From JBCAWW01 sp039024315 (lineage in GTDB: Bacteria; Bacteroidota; Bacteroidia; J057): a DNA stretch of 12,971 bases. The DNA lies in assembly GCA_039024315.1 (NCBI GenBank), contig JBCCQN010000224.1:1-12971 (forward strand). Reading direction: 5' to 3'. This document shows, piece by piece, positions 1 to 6,622 of this stretch (position 1 is the first letter of the stretch; every line of letters begins with the position of its first letter). The notes beneath the pieces are model-generated. The model was not told the DNA's origin, did no database searches, and saw only the letters and a program-made list of their open reading frames with translations. Both the position numbers and the translations under genes were made by a program.

Positions 1-693
1 GCTCGCGAAATACAAAGTCTTATTATCAGAGGCGATAAAGGGAGCTACCTCCGCATGGGCAGTATTGACGGCTGCGCCTAGCAAAACCGGTTTAGACCAG
101 CTGACATCATCTTGCAAGAAACTCACATATAAGTCAGCACTTAGATCATCTTTCTTCTCGCTAAAGAACAAAACCAATACTTTCCCATCATTGGACAAGC
201 TAGCGCCGGAGTAGACGCCTTTGTTCATTTTTGCATAATCCTTGATACGCAATGGCTCGGGAGCGCCCCAAGTAGCACCTTCTTTTTTACAGATGGAGAA
301 GCCTTCTTCGATAAACTTTTTTCCCTTATATGCGCCCTTAACCAAGGCGATATTTCCATCAGGACTGATGGATTCCAAGCTATTGAATTGCCGGAGATTG
401 AAATCATTGCCGAGACGGCGGGCATAGCTCCAAATCTTACGATCAGCATTGAAGTCAGAATACCAGACATCCTCGGAATTTTCGCCCCCATAGTTGTTTT
501 GAGGGTGATTGGTACGCACAAAGTACAAGCGTTTGCCGTCAGGCGTGATGACCGGACGATTCTCAACATAGCGCGAATTGACGGCTTTGCCGAGGTTTTT
601 GGGCTTGGCAGGTGCGTCTTGCGGGCCTCTTGTTTGAGCCTGGGCCAAATTAAAGAGCCAGAGCATGCTCAAAAACAGAGAAAGGAATTTCAT
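1..693 (-). CDS. Secreted PD40/WD40-like beta-propeller protein, N-terminal part (runs off left edge)
   Basis: The frame is open from ATG at 693 down to position 1 (231 codons) with no stop, so the C-terminus lies outside the window. The protein begins with a type I signal peptide: MK, a hydrophobic core (residues 3-16) and a likely cut after AQA at residues 17-19. About four PD40-type blades follow, each with a 'PDG/NDG K x LYF' strand: NRPVITPDGKRLYF (45-58), SISPDGN (108-114), ASLSNDGKVLVLFF (164-177) and IASDNKTLYF (220-229). Between them are the usual 'W..P..L' strands, such as TWGAPEPL and SWSKPVLLG. In Bacteroidota such propellers are periplasmic or outer-membrane proteins, often with a C-terminal OmpA-like peptidoglycan-binding domain or a sorting signal, but that part cannot be seen. 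It is divergent from the MBL hydrolase gene, with a 202-bp gap. The secreted PD40 assignment is secure; the exact role is unknown. Confidence 0.88.
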   Translation of the reverse strand, partial: MKFLSLFLSMLWLFNLAQAQTRGPQDAPAKPKNLGKAVNSRYVENRPVITPDGKRLYFVRTNHPQNNYGGENSEDVWYSDFNADRKIWSYARRLGNDFNLRQFNSLESISPDGNIALVKGAYKGKKFIEEGFSICKKEGATWGAPEPLRIKDYAKMNKGVYSGASLSNDGKVLVLFFSEKKDDLSADLYVSFLQDDVSWSKPVLLGAAVNTAHAEVAPFIASDNKTLYFAS

Positions 694-895
694 ATGAAAA
701 AAAAGATGATCGTACGAAGAAAAATAGGCTTTTCGATGCATTATTGCCAAATTTAGGCGAAAATCAGCCGCAAAGGGCAGGCGTTTATTACATAAAAGCC
801 TTCATGCAAAATTAGAACGAAAATGCCCTAAAAACATAAGCTATATTTTCTGCCCCCATTTATTACCTAACGATTAAAATTTCGCCCTATTCCAT
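694..895. promoter_or_regulatory. Divergent intergenic region with candidate promoters
   Basis: This AT-rich gap must hold the promoters of both the PD40 gene (leftward) and the MBL-fold gene (rightward). Leftward, the minus strand carries TAAATTTG at 755-748, a full match to the Bacteroidota -7 consensus TAnnTTTG, about 55 nt before the start codon. A TTTG lies upstream at 774-771, but its 15-nt spacing is shorter than usual. Rightward, TATATTTT at 842-849 is a one-mismatch -7 candidate with no convincing -33 partner. An imperfect direct repeat (746-764 and 806-823, sharing a CGAAAAT end) lies between the two. These are pattern matches only. Confidence 0.35.
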
Positions 896-1558
896 ATGCT
901 AGATATTCAGGCTTTCGTTTTTAACCCTTATCAAGAAAATACCTACGTAGTTTCTGATGAAACCAAATCTTGTGTCATCATCGATCCCGGCTGCTACCGC
1001 CCCGAAGAAAAGCAACTATTGGTCGATTATATTGAGCAAAATGGCTTGAAGCCTATCTACTTGCTCAACACCCATGGGCATATCGATCATATGCTGGGCA
1101 ACTACTTTGTCAAAGAAAAATATCAAATCCCCTTCCTTACGCATGAAATCGTAGTTCAGGAGTTAGAAAGCGTAATTGGCTACGCCGCTGCTTTTGGGAT
1201 GAATCCCGATCCCTCACCAGCGCCTGATCAATTGGTCGGTGAAGGGGACATCATCACTTTTGGGCAAACAAGCTTCGAAGTGATGTTTACCCCAGGGCAT
1301 AGTGCAGGGCACATCAGCTTTTTCCATCGGGAGAGTCAGCAACTATTTTCTGGGGATGTCTTATTTCAAGGGAGCATCGGGCGTACAGACCTACCCGGTG
1401 GAGATTCCCAAACCTTGATGCAGACGATAGAAAACAGACTCTTGCCTTTGGGCGATGAGGTTAGGGTTTATACCGGACATGGAGGGAGTACGACCATTGG
1501 GCGAGAGCGGGTCTCCAACCCTTTTATCCTGCAATGGCTGGCTCACGGCTACATCTAG
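896..1558 (+). CDS. MBL-fold metallo-hydrolase (glyoxalase II-like, YcbL type)
   Basis: This is a 220-residue single-domain metallo-beta-lactamase-fold hydrolase with every canonical binuclear metal ligand in place. They are the THGHIDH motif (H60, H62, D64, H65), H135 in TPGHSAGH, D154 in FSGDVLF and H195 in TGHGGSTT. The order and spacing match the glyoxalase II/YcbL group, and GSIGRTD after the bridging Asp is also typical of that group. It lacks the extra C-terminal substrate domain of classical hydroxyacylglutathione hydrolase (about 250 residues), so the thioester substrate is open. There is no signal peptide, so it should be cytoplasmic. The ATG at 896 gives the expected beta-strand start (AFVFNPYQENTYVV). 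The lipoprotein gene begins 26 nt after its stop, so the two are probably cotranscribed. The family is very secure; the substrate is not known. Confidence 0.93.
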   Translation: MLDIQAFVFNPYQENTYVVSDETKSCVIIDPGCYRPEEKQLLVDYIEQNGLKPIYLLNTHGHIDHMLGNYFVKEKYQIPFLTHEIVVQELESVIGYAAAFGMNPDPSPAPDQLVGEGDIITFGQTSFEVMFTPGHSAGHISFFHRESQQLFSGDVLFQGSIGRTDLPGGDSQTLMQTIENRLLPLGDEVRVYTGHGGSTTIGRERVSNPFILQWLAHGYI

Positions 1559-1584
1559 GCTTGACCCTTACCAAATTGATTCTC

Positions 1585-2703
1585 ATGAAATCACCCTATT
1601 TCGCTCTATGCTGCTCCTTTTTCCTGTTAATAGCTTGTACGCAAGGGGATGAGCGTTCGGCGCAGCCGTCCACCTCAGACTCCACTCTCACAATAGTAGA
1701 CAGCACGGCTCGGGTCGAAGCACCCCAAGAGGATTTGCCCGCCTATGACCAACGCCTCGTCTGGGAAGGCACCATCGACAAATACCCCATCGAGATGATC
1801 CTCGAGATCAGCGGTAATGCGGTCGAAGGCTCTTATCGCTACACTTCACAGAAAAATAGCCTGCAACTCAAGGGAGAGATTGATGAGACTGGAGAATATA
1901 AGCTGTCAGAATTCGATCCTGAAGGTAAAAAGACTGGCGTTTTGCGTGGAGTGGCTGAGTTTCAAGGACGTTTTACAGGTTCATGGAGCAAGTCTGATTC
2001 GAGTGAGGAACTGTTGTTGGTCATGTGGCCCAAACAGGTGATAAGTCGCAATATCAATGAATATGCGCCAGCTAGTCTGCGCTACGATATCAACCATCTT
2101 CATCGTGAATCAGCGGGCAAAACCTGCGAGATAGATGTATACTATCCCTACTTTTATGATTTTCCAGCCGGCGTCGCCGAACGCATAAACGCCGAAATGA
2201 TGGGGCCGAGCGAAGAAGAAATCGTGGCCCGTCTAGCCGAATGCCAAGTGGATGACGAACTCGATGAGGTGGCCATGGGCTCTATCGTAAGTGAAGGCTT
2301 TCGCATCAATGCATTTGTGGGGCCGATCATGAGTATTTCCTATGATTTCTACGCCTACTTCTCCGGTGCCGCTCATGGAAATTATGGTTCAGACACCTAC
2401 AATTTTGATATGCGCACGGGCCAGCGTTTGATGCCTAAAGATTTATTTGTGGAGGGCTACGAAGAGGGACTCAGCGCGATGATCGAGCAAAGGCTCAAAG
2501 AATTCTATCCTGAAGATCACAGCTATTTTGAATTTCGAGGCATACACGCAGAGCAAGACTATGATCTGTTTGCCGATAGCTTAGGGGTTTATTTCGACCC
2601 TTATGAGATTGCTCCCTATGCTGCAGGACGGATAGAGGTGAGACTAGCTTATGATGAGATTGAGCAGTTTATCAAAGCAGATGGGCCTTTGGGATTGCGT
2701 TAG
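1585..2703 (+). CDS. DUF3298-family lipoprotein
   Basis: The gene encodes a 372-residue envelope lipoprotein. The longer frame begins at 1534 and would overlap the MBL gene, but ATG 1585 puts a lipoprotein signal at the N-terminus (MKSPYFALCCSFFLLIAC, lipobox LIAC, acylated Cys18), so I chose that start. A low-complexity Ser/Thr/Asp tether (residues 19-52) follows. Next comes a beta-rich domain of about 55-148 with repeated G-x-Y/W strands (EGTIDKYPIEM, EGSYRYT, GRFTGSW). The C-terminal half carries the DUF3298/RsiV-like signature: GAAHGNYGSDTYNFD (261-275), then TGQRLMPKDLF (278-288) and DSLGVYFDPYEIAPYAAG (331-348). This domain is found in bacterial envelope proteins, including the lysozyme-sensing anti-sigma factor RsiV, but no specific activity can be claimed. 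It lies in the same unit as the MBL hydrolase. Repeat element A starts a few bases after its stop. Confidence 0.88.
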   Translation: MKSPYFALCCSFFLLIACTQGDERSAQPSTSDSTLTIVDSTARVEAPQEDLPAYDQRLVWEGTIDKYPIEMILEISGNAVEGSYRYTSQKNSLQLKGEIDETGEYKLSEFDPEGKKTGVLRGVAEFQGRFTGSWSKSDSSEELLLVMWPKQVISRNINEYAPASLRYDINHLHRESAGKTCEIDVYYPYFYDFPAGVAERINAEMMGPSEEEIVARLAECQVDDELDEVAMGSIVSEGFRINAFVGPIMSISYDFYAYFSGAAHGNYGSDTYNFDMRTGQRLMPKDLFVEGYEEGLSAMIEQRLKEFYPEDHSYFEFRGIHAEQDYDLFADSLGVYFDPYEIAPYAAGRIEVRLAYDEIEQFIKADGPLGLR

Positions 2704-2710
2704 TTTTTGT

Positions 2711-2810
2711 GGTTTTACTCCCGAAAGCTTTCGGGACGCGGAACGCTTGTCATGCTGCAAGGCAATGCCTTGCAGCGGTCGGGGGAGCTAGGAGTGCCTC
2801 GTCGCGCTAC
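2711..2810. repeat. Palindromic intergenic repeat element, copy A
   Basis: The gap between two convergent genes is filled by a structured element. It has a perfect 18-bp palindrome, TCCCGAAAGCTTTCGGGA (2719-2736), then a linker CGCGGAACGCTTGTC, then a second hairpin with 11-bp perfect arms GCTGCAAGGCA (2754-2764) and TGCCTTGCAGC (2766-2776). It ends with CGTCGCGCTAC (2800-2810). The same leader, palindrome, linker and end motif recur at 6502-6576, but with a different second hairpin. The end motif overlaps the stop codon of the photolyase gene (2807-2809). There is no T-run directly after either hairpin on either strand, so it is not a standard intrinsic terminator, although it may still act as a transcript end or mRNA stabiliser. 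It is REP-like in build. Confidence 0.8.
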
Positions 2811-4348
2811 AAATCTTCTATCCCCGCCAAATACTGCTCCGCTTGCAATAGCGTCTTTTCCTTTTCCTCAGGTTTCATGCGATTGAGGGTGCGATAGGCA
2901 AAGCCAATGCGTGGATTACGCGCCAGTTTGTCTTCGTTGCGATCGTAAAAATGCCAATAAAGACTATTGAACGGACAGGCCTTCTCGCCATGGCGTAGTT
3001 TCTTTTTATAATGGCAATCCCCACAATAATCGCTCATCTTGTCGATGTAATTGGCGCTAGATACATAAGGCTTGGTCCCCACCTTACCGCCATCGGCAAA
3101 TTGGCTCATACCGCGCGTATTGGTGATCTCTACCCACTCGATGGCGTCGATATAAATGCCCAAATACCACTCATCCAATTCGTCAGGGGAGATGCCCGCT
3201 AAGAGCGCAAAATTTCCCGTAACCATGAGGCGTTGGATATGATGGGCGTAGGCGTAGGTCAGCGATTGAATCACTGCATGACTAACACAAGCCATTTTGG
3301 TCTCTCCGGTCCAGAAGTAGTCGGGCAACTTCCGATTGTGGCCAAAATAATTTTCCTCAGCGTAGCTGGGCATGTGCGCCCAATAAACGCCCCGCATATA
3401 TTCTCGCCAGCCGATGATTTGCCGCACAAAGCCCTCCAATTGGGCGAGACTGACTAAGTCTTGCTGCTGCTCCCAATAGGCTATGGCAGCGCGTACCACT
3501 TCAAGCGGATGCAAGATTTTACTATTCATCGCAAAGGAAAGGCGAGAATGAAAAAGTGCCCAATATTCTTTGGTCATGGCGTCCTGATAGGTGCCAAATT
3601 GGGGGAGGCAGCGCCTAACAAAGAAATCTAAAGCCTGCTCTGCTTCCTTTCTGCTAACCGGCCAAATAAATTGCTCCGCTTGTACTTCGCCGATAGTAGC
3701 TACGCCTGAGTCTTCTATCATCGCCAGAATCTCGCTTTGATCGCTTTTGATGGGCCACTCCTCCTCTGGGATCGGTACTGCCCCATCGTAGCGATTGCGA
3801 TTGTCAGCGTCAAAGTTCCAGCGTTCCCCGAAGGGTGTCTTCTCATCGACCATCAAAATATCGTACTGCTTACGCATCCGACGATAAAAAGACTCCATCA
3901 GATAAGTCTTTTTGCCCTTAAACATGGTCGCTAGATCGCCTCTTTGGGTGAGAAAGTGTTCTGTATCCACTGCGTGGAACGCTAAGCCAAGGCCTTCGCC
4001 CAAATCGCGCAGCTGCTCATCGAGTCGATATTCGTCTGGCAATTGGTAAGCCCATTGCTCAACTTGGTATTGCTCGATTGCCTGCTGTAGGTTGGCGGCG
4101 AGACTTTGTTGATTGTTGGGATCATCAAGTTTGAGAAAATGAAAACGATGACCTTCTGCTTCTCGAGCTTCACAAAAAGCTCGCATCGCGGCAAAAAAGG
4201 CTATTACCTTTTGGACATGATGCTTAACGTAATCCGTTTCCTGACGCATTTCCATCATGAGATAGATTACGTCTTCGTCCACCGTTTCAAACCAAGAATG
4301 AGCAGCGTTGAGTTGATCGCCTAGGATCAAGCGTAAAGTTTTGGGCAT
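2807..4348 (-). CDS. Iron-sulfur bacterial cryptochrome/photolyase (FeS-BCP, prokaryotic (6-4) photolyase type)
   Basis: This 513-residue flavoprotein belongs to the FeS-BCP branch of the cryptochrome/photolyase family. Proteins of this branch, such as Agrobacterium PhrB, repair UV (6-4) photoproducts or act in light responses using FAD, a lumazine antenna and a [4Fe-4S] cluster. The N-terminal antenna domain starts TLRLILGDQLN and covers about residues 1-220. The C-terminal helical FAD domain includes IIGWREYMRGVYW (311-323) and AYAHHIQRLMVTGNFALL (366-383), with the His pair at 369-370. Four cysteines at 354, 442, 445 and 458 have the same 88/3/13 spacing as the PhrB cluster ligands (350, 438, 441, 454), so the cluster is predicted intact. 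Length is normal and the start fits the family. The gene stands alone; its stop lies inside repeat element A. The family is secure. DNA repair as opposed to signalling is inferred. Confidence 0.93.
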   Translation of the reverse strand: MPKTLRLILGDQLNAAHSWFETVDEDVIYLMMEMRQETDYVKHHVQKVIAFFAAMRAFCEAREAEGHRFHFLKLDDPNNQQSLAANLQQAIEQYQVEQWAYQLPDEYRLDEQLRDLGEGLGLAFHAVDTEHFLTQRGDLATMFKGKKTYLMESFYRRMRKQYDILMVDEKTPFGERWNFDADNRNRYDGAVPIPEEEWPIKSDQSEILAMIEDSGVATIGEVQAEQFIWPVSRKEAEQALDFFVRRCLPQFGTYQDAMTKEYWALFHSRLSFAMNSKILHPLEVVRAAIAYWEQQQDLVSLAQLEGFVRQIIGWREYMRGVYWAHMPSYAEENYFGHNRKLPDYFWTGETKMACVSHAVIQSLTYAYAHHIQRLMVTGNFALLAGISPDELDEWYLGIYIDAIEWVEITNTRGMSQFADGGKVGTKPYVSSANYIDKMSDYCGDCHYKKKLRHGEKACPFNSLYWHFYDRNEDKLARNPRIGFAYRTLNRMKPEEKEKTLLQAEQYLAGIEDL

Positions 4349-4391
4349 GATAAGCTAGAAAACATAGGGTGGCGGATGATTGTTTGCACGA

Positions 4392-4424
4392 TTGGCAAAG
4401 AAAGGCCCTCAATTTGTACCTTTG
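4392..4424 (+). promoter_or_regulatory. Bacteroidota-type promoter for the PH-TatD-methyltransferase operon
   Basis: TACCTTTG at 4417-4424 matches the TAnnTTTG -7 box exactly. A TTGG at 4392-4395, 21 nt upstream, is a reasonable -33 element. Transcription would start near 4430, giving a leader of about 15 nt before the ATG at 4445. The divergent photolyase start is at 4348, so this 96-bp gap must serve both genes. The best leftward candidate, TATGTTTT at 4366-4359, is weaker. Confidence 0.55.
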
Positions 4425-4444
4425 TGGCATAGAAATTCAATTAC

Positions 4445-5017
4445 ATGCGGACCTACCGAGAACTGATCAAAGAGAAATTTCCTCAGGACGAGAAAAATGG
4501 CCTTTATGTGTCGCCCAAATTACCAGCGGTTAAACTGGGTAAGCTTCTTTTGAGTCATAAGCAAATTGCCAGTCCTAACGATGTGATTGCCTTGCATTTG
4601 TTCTCCGGCTTTTTGAGTGGTGGGCAAGTGATCTTGACCGAAGATCGCTGCTTCTTTTCAGACGGGGTTTTCAATCTGGAAGATATCAAAGAGGTGCAAA
4701 CCAAAGGCAGTACTATCGTCGTCTTTGCCAATCAACAGACTCAATTGGTGCCGCACGAATTTAAAGTCAAAAATGATCAGGTCGCCAAAACGATGAGGCG
4801 GGTATTAGAAGCCATTGCGCGCTTTGACCCTAAAGCCGAGGCCGCGATCAAAAAAACCGAAAAATACGCCGAGTATAGCACCACCGAACTCGACTGGTTG
4901 AATCTCCGAGACGAAATCATGCGTACTATCGACATGCTCTACGAACGCTACAATGATGGTAAGCTTTCGATGCTAGAGTATGAATCCAAAAAAGACGATT
5001 TGCTCAATCGATTATGA
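4445..5017 (+). CDS. Uncharacterised protein with PH-like domain and SHOCT-like C-terminus
   Basis: I do not recognise a named family for this 190-residue protein. No signal peptide or membrane span is visible, so it should be cytoplasmic. Residues about 45-125 form short alternating strands (HLFSGFLSGGQVILTEDRCFF, DIKEVQTKGSTIVVF) followed by a helix, resembling the bacterial PH-like domains (YokE/bPH) that often precede SHOCT modules. The last 40 residues (LDWLNLRDEIMRTIDML, then YNDGKLSMLEYESKKDDLLNRL) look like a SHOCT-type helical hairpin with the 'G.L...EYE.KK..LL' pattern. A 4-nt ATGA overlap with the TatD gene (5014-5017) indicates translational coupling. It is the first gene of a three-gene operon behind a good TAnnTTTG promoter. 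The reading frame is certain; both domain assignments are by eye and function is unknown. Confidence 0.85.
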   Translation: MRTYRELIKEKFPQDEKNGLYVSPKLPAVKLGKLLLSHKQIASPNDVIALHLFSGFLSGGQVILTEDRCFFSDGVFNLEDIKEVQTKGSTIVVFANQQTQLVPHEFKVKNDQVAKTMRRVLEAIARFDPKAEAAIKKTEKYAEYSTTELDWLNLRDEIMRTIDMLYERYNDGKLSMLEYESKKDDLLNRL

Positions 5018-5814
5018 AACTGATAGATACTCACTCTCACCTATATAGCTCAAAATTTAATCGCGATCAGGCCGAGGTCATCGCCCGCGCCAAAGAGGTT
5101 TTGGAAGCAGTATACCTGCCCAATATTGATTTGGCGTCAATTGAAGCTGTGCTCAATTTGACGGCTCAGTCGCCTGACTTTTTTCTCCCCATGATGGGCC
5201 TGCATCCTTGCAGCGTGCAAGAGAACTACGAAAGCGTTCTGGCACAGATGAAACAACATCTAGACGATGAGGCCATCAAGTATGTAGGGATTGGCGAGAC
5301 AGGCTTGGACCTTTATTGGGATAAGACGACCCTTGAATTACAACAGGCTGCTTTACAAGTTCAGATCGAATGGGCCAAAGATTACGATTTGCCGATCATT
5401 TTGCATGCACGTGCTGCCGTGGACGAAACCATCGAGATGATCGCCAAAAACCACGACCAGTCGCTGAGAGGCATTTTCCATTGCTTTGATGGTACTATCG
5501 AGCAAGCTCAACAGATCCTAGAGTTTGGTAATTTCAAACTGGGCATAGGCGGGATTGTAACCTATCGTAAAGATGTGCAAGCAGTGGTAGCCCAAGTACC
5601 TTTGTCTAGCATCGTGCTGGAAACAGATAGTCCTTATCTGCCACCAGAACCACATCGTAAGGACAAGCCTCGTCGCAACGAGAGTAGCTACACCAAATAT
5701 GTTGGACAGAAAGTAGCCGAACTATTTGATACCAGCTATGAAGCAGTCGCCGAGCAAACAGCTCATAATGTGCAGGAAGTATTTGCTCCCGCTCTAAAGC
5801 CTAGCCAAGGCTAA
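5014..5814 (+). CDS. tatD: TatD-family metal-dependent deoxyribonuclease
   Basis: This 266-residue TIM-barrel amidohydrolase-fold nuclease has the full TatD metal-site set. It comprises H7 and H9 in DTHSHL, E95 in GIGETGLD, H131 in IILHAR, H156 in GIFHCFDG and D205 in LETDSPYL. The family acts as Mg/Mn-dependent 3'-5' exonuclease or DNase in repair and nucleic-acid turnover; some relatives have been assigned to D-aminoacyl-tRNA editing. Length is normal. The start codon overlaps the stop of the PH-like gene, and the methyltransferase starts 1 nt after its stop, so all three are expected on one transcript. Several TatD paralogues are common in one genome, so the symbol denotes the family, not a proven orthologue. 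Confidence 0.94.
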   Translation: MKLIDTHSHLYSSKFNRDQAEVIARAKEVLEAVYLPNIDLASIEAVLNLTAQSPDFFLPMMGLHPCSVQENYESVLAQMKQHLDDEAIKYVGIGETGLDLYWDKTTLELQQAALQVQIEWAKDYDLPIILHARAAVDETIEMIAKNHDQSLRGIFHCFDGTIEQAQQILEFGNFKLGIGGIVTYRKDVQAVVAQVPLSSIVLETDSPYLPPEPHRKDKPRRNESSYTKYVGQKVAELFDTSYEAVAEQTAHNVQEVFAPALKPSQG

Positions 5815-5815
5815 A

Positions 5816-6502
5816 ATGGATTGGAAAGCACATTGGGATCACGCCGCCCAAGCAAGGGACCCCTATCAGCAAGTGGCCCGCATAGGAGGTCAGGGGCCAT
5901 TAGACCAAGAGGTGCTAGTCCAGACTGCTGCCCGCATTGCGGAGGTGCTGCAACTGCGAAAGGAGCATCATTTACTAGACGTCTGCTGTGGCAATGGCCT
6001 TTTGACGCAGCAATTACTGCCCTATTGTGAGCAAATCACAGGCGTAGATCTAAGTGAAGGACAAATCGCTATTGCCCAAAAGGCGCAGAACGAAAAGCTG
6101 AAATTTCTAGTGGCGGATGCGACCCAACTAGACGCTCAATTGAATGAGTCCTTTGATCACATTGTCCTCTACTTTTCCTTTCAATACTTAGAGACGGCCT
6201 CTCAGGCCAAGGCAGCCCTATCGCAAATGCTGAAGCAGCTCAAACCCAATGGCCGCATATTATTGGGGGATGTACCCGAGCGTGAAAAACTTGCGGTATT
6301 TTATCCCAAGCGTTTAGATCGCTGGAAATATGCCTTAAAACTTGCTACGGGCAAGAGCTTAATGGGGCGTTTTTGGTCCTTGGCAGAGATGGAGGCGATG
6401 GCTAAACCATTGGGCTTGCAGGTCCAGCGCTTGGAGCAACCGGTGGATTTTCCTTACGCGCATTACCGGGCTGATTTTCTGCTACAGCGGGTGGAGTCTT
6501 AG
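5816..6502 (+). CDS. Class I SAM-dependent methyltransferase
   Basis: This is a 228-residue Rossmann-fold methyltransferase. Motif I is LLDVCCGNGLL (53-63), the acidic end of strand 2 is ITGVDLS (74-80), motif II/III is FLVADATQL (97-105), the strand-4 motif is FDHIVLYFSFQYL (113-125), and the post-motif is LKPNGRILLGDV (142-153). The N-terminal W-x-x-HWDHAAQARDPYQQV segment resembles the cap helix of the UbiE/Methyltransf_11-25 type. The substrate cannot be read from the sequence; small molecules and glycans are both possible. It is the last gene of the operon, 1 nt after TatD. Repeat element B begins at its stop codon. Confidence 0.88.
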   Translation: MDWKAHWDHAAQARDPYQQVARIGGQGPLDQEVLVQTAARIAEVLQLRKEHHLLDVCCGNGLLTQQLLPYCEQITGVDLSEGQIAIAQKAQNEKLKFLVADATQLDAQLNESFDHIVLYFSFQYLETASQAKAALSQMLKQLKPNGRILLGDVPEREKLAVFYPKRLDRWKYALKLATGKSLMGRFWSLAEMEAMAKPLGLQVQRLEQPVDFPYAHYRADFLLQRVES

Positions 6503-6576
6503 GTTTTTTACCTCCCGAAAGCTTTTGGGAGCGCGGAATGCTTATCTCTAGGCGCCGCAAAATATTGCGTCGCTAC
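6502..6576. repeat. Palindromic intergenic repeat element, copy B
   Basis: This is the second copy of the element seen at 2711-2810, again between convergent genes. It has a GGTTTT leader, then the palindrome CTCCCGAAAGCTTTTGGGAG (6512-6531, one G/T mismatch in 10-bp arms), then the linker CGCGGAATGCTTATC. A second hairpin follows with GCGCCGCAA (6552-6560) and TTGCGTCGC (6565-6573, one mismatch), around a 4-nt loop. It ends CGTCGCTAC (6568-6576). Against copy A the leader, first palindrome, linker and end motif are conserved, while the second hairpin has a different sequence but still pairs. The remaining 46 bases to the TPR gene stop show nothing recognisable. Confidence 0.78.
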
Positions 6577-6622
6577 GGCTAATTGATAAAACTGGGGATA
6601 ATCGTTCTGCGAGGCAGTAAAC

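Noticed and set aside
225..569. Minus-strand open frame of 114 codons in the same region
   Set aside because: It is in a different frame from the PD40 gene starting at 693 and its translation has no recognisable features; it is a shadow.
388..756. Plus-strand open frame of 122 codons within the PD40 gene region
   Set aside because: It is antisense to a clear signal-peptide-bearing PD40 coding sequence and its translation shows no family features.
1534..1584. A longer start for the lipoprotein gene at 1534, overlapping the MBL gene
   Set aside because: The 17 extra residues would bury the lipoprotein signal. The internal ATG at 1585 gives a textbook signal with lipobox LIAC.
2711..2780. Ordinary rho-independent terminators at the two convergent junctions
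   Set aside because: Stems are strong, but no T-run follows them on either strand; the T-rich leader is on the 5' side. A shared repeat family explains the similarity better.
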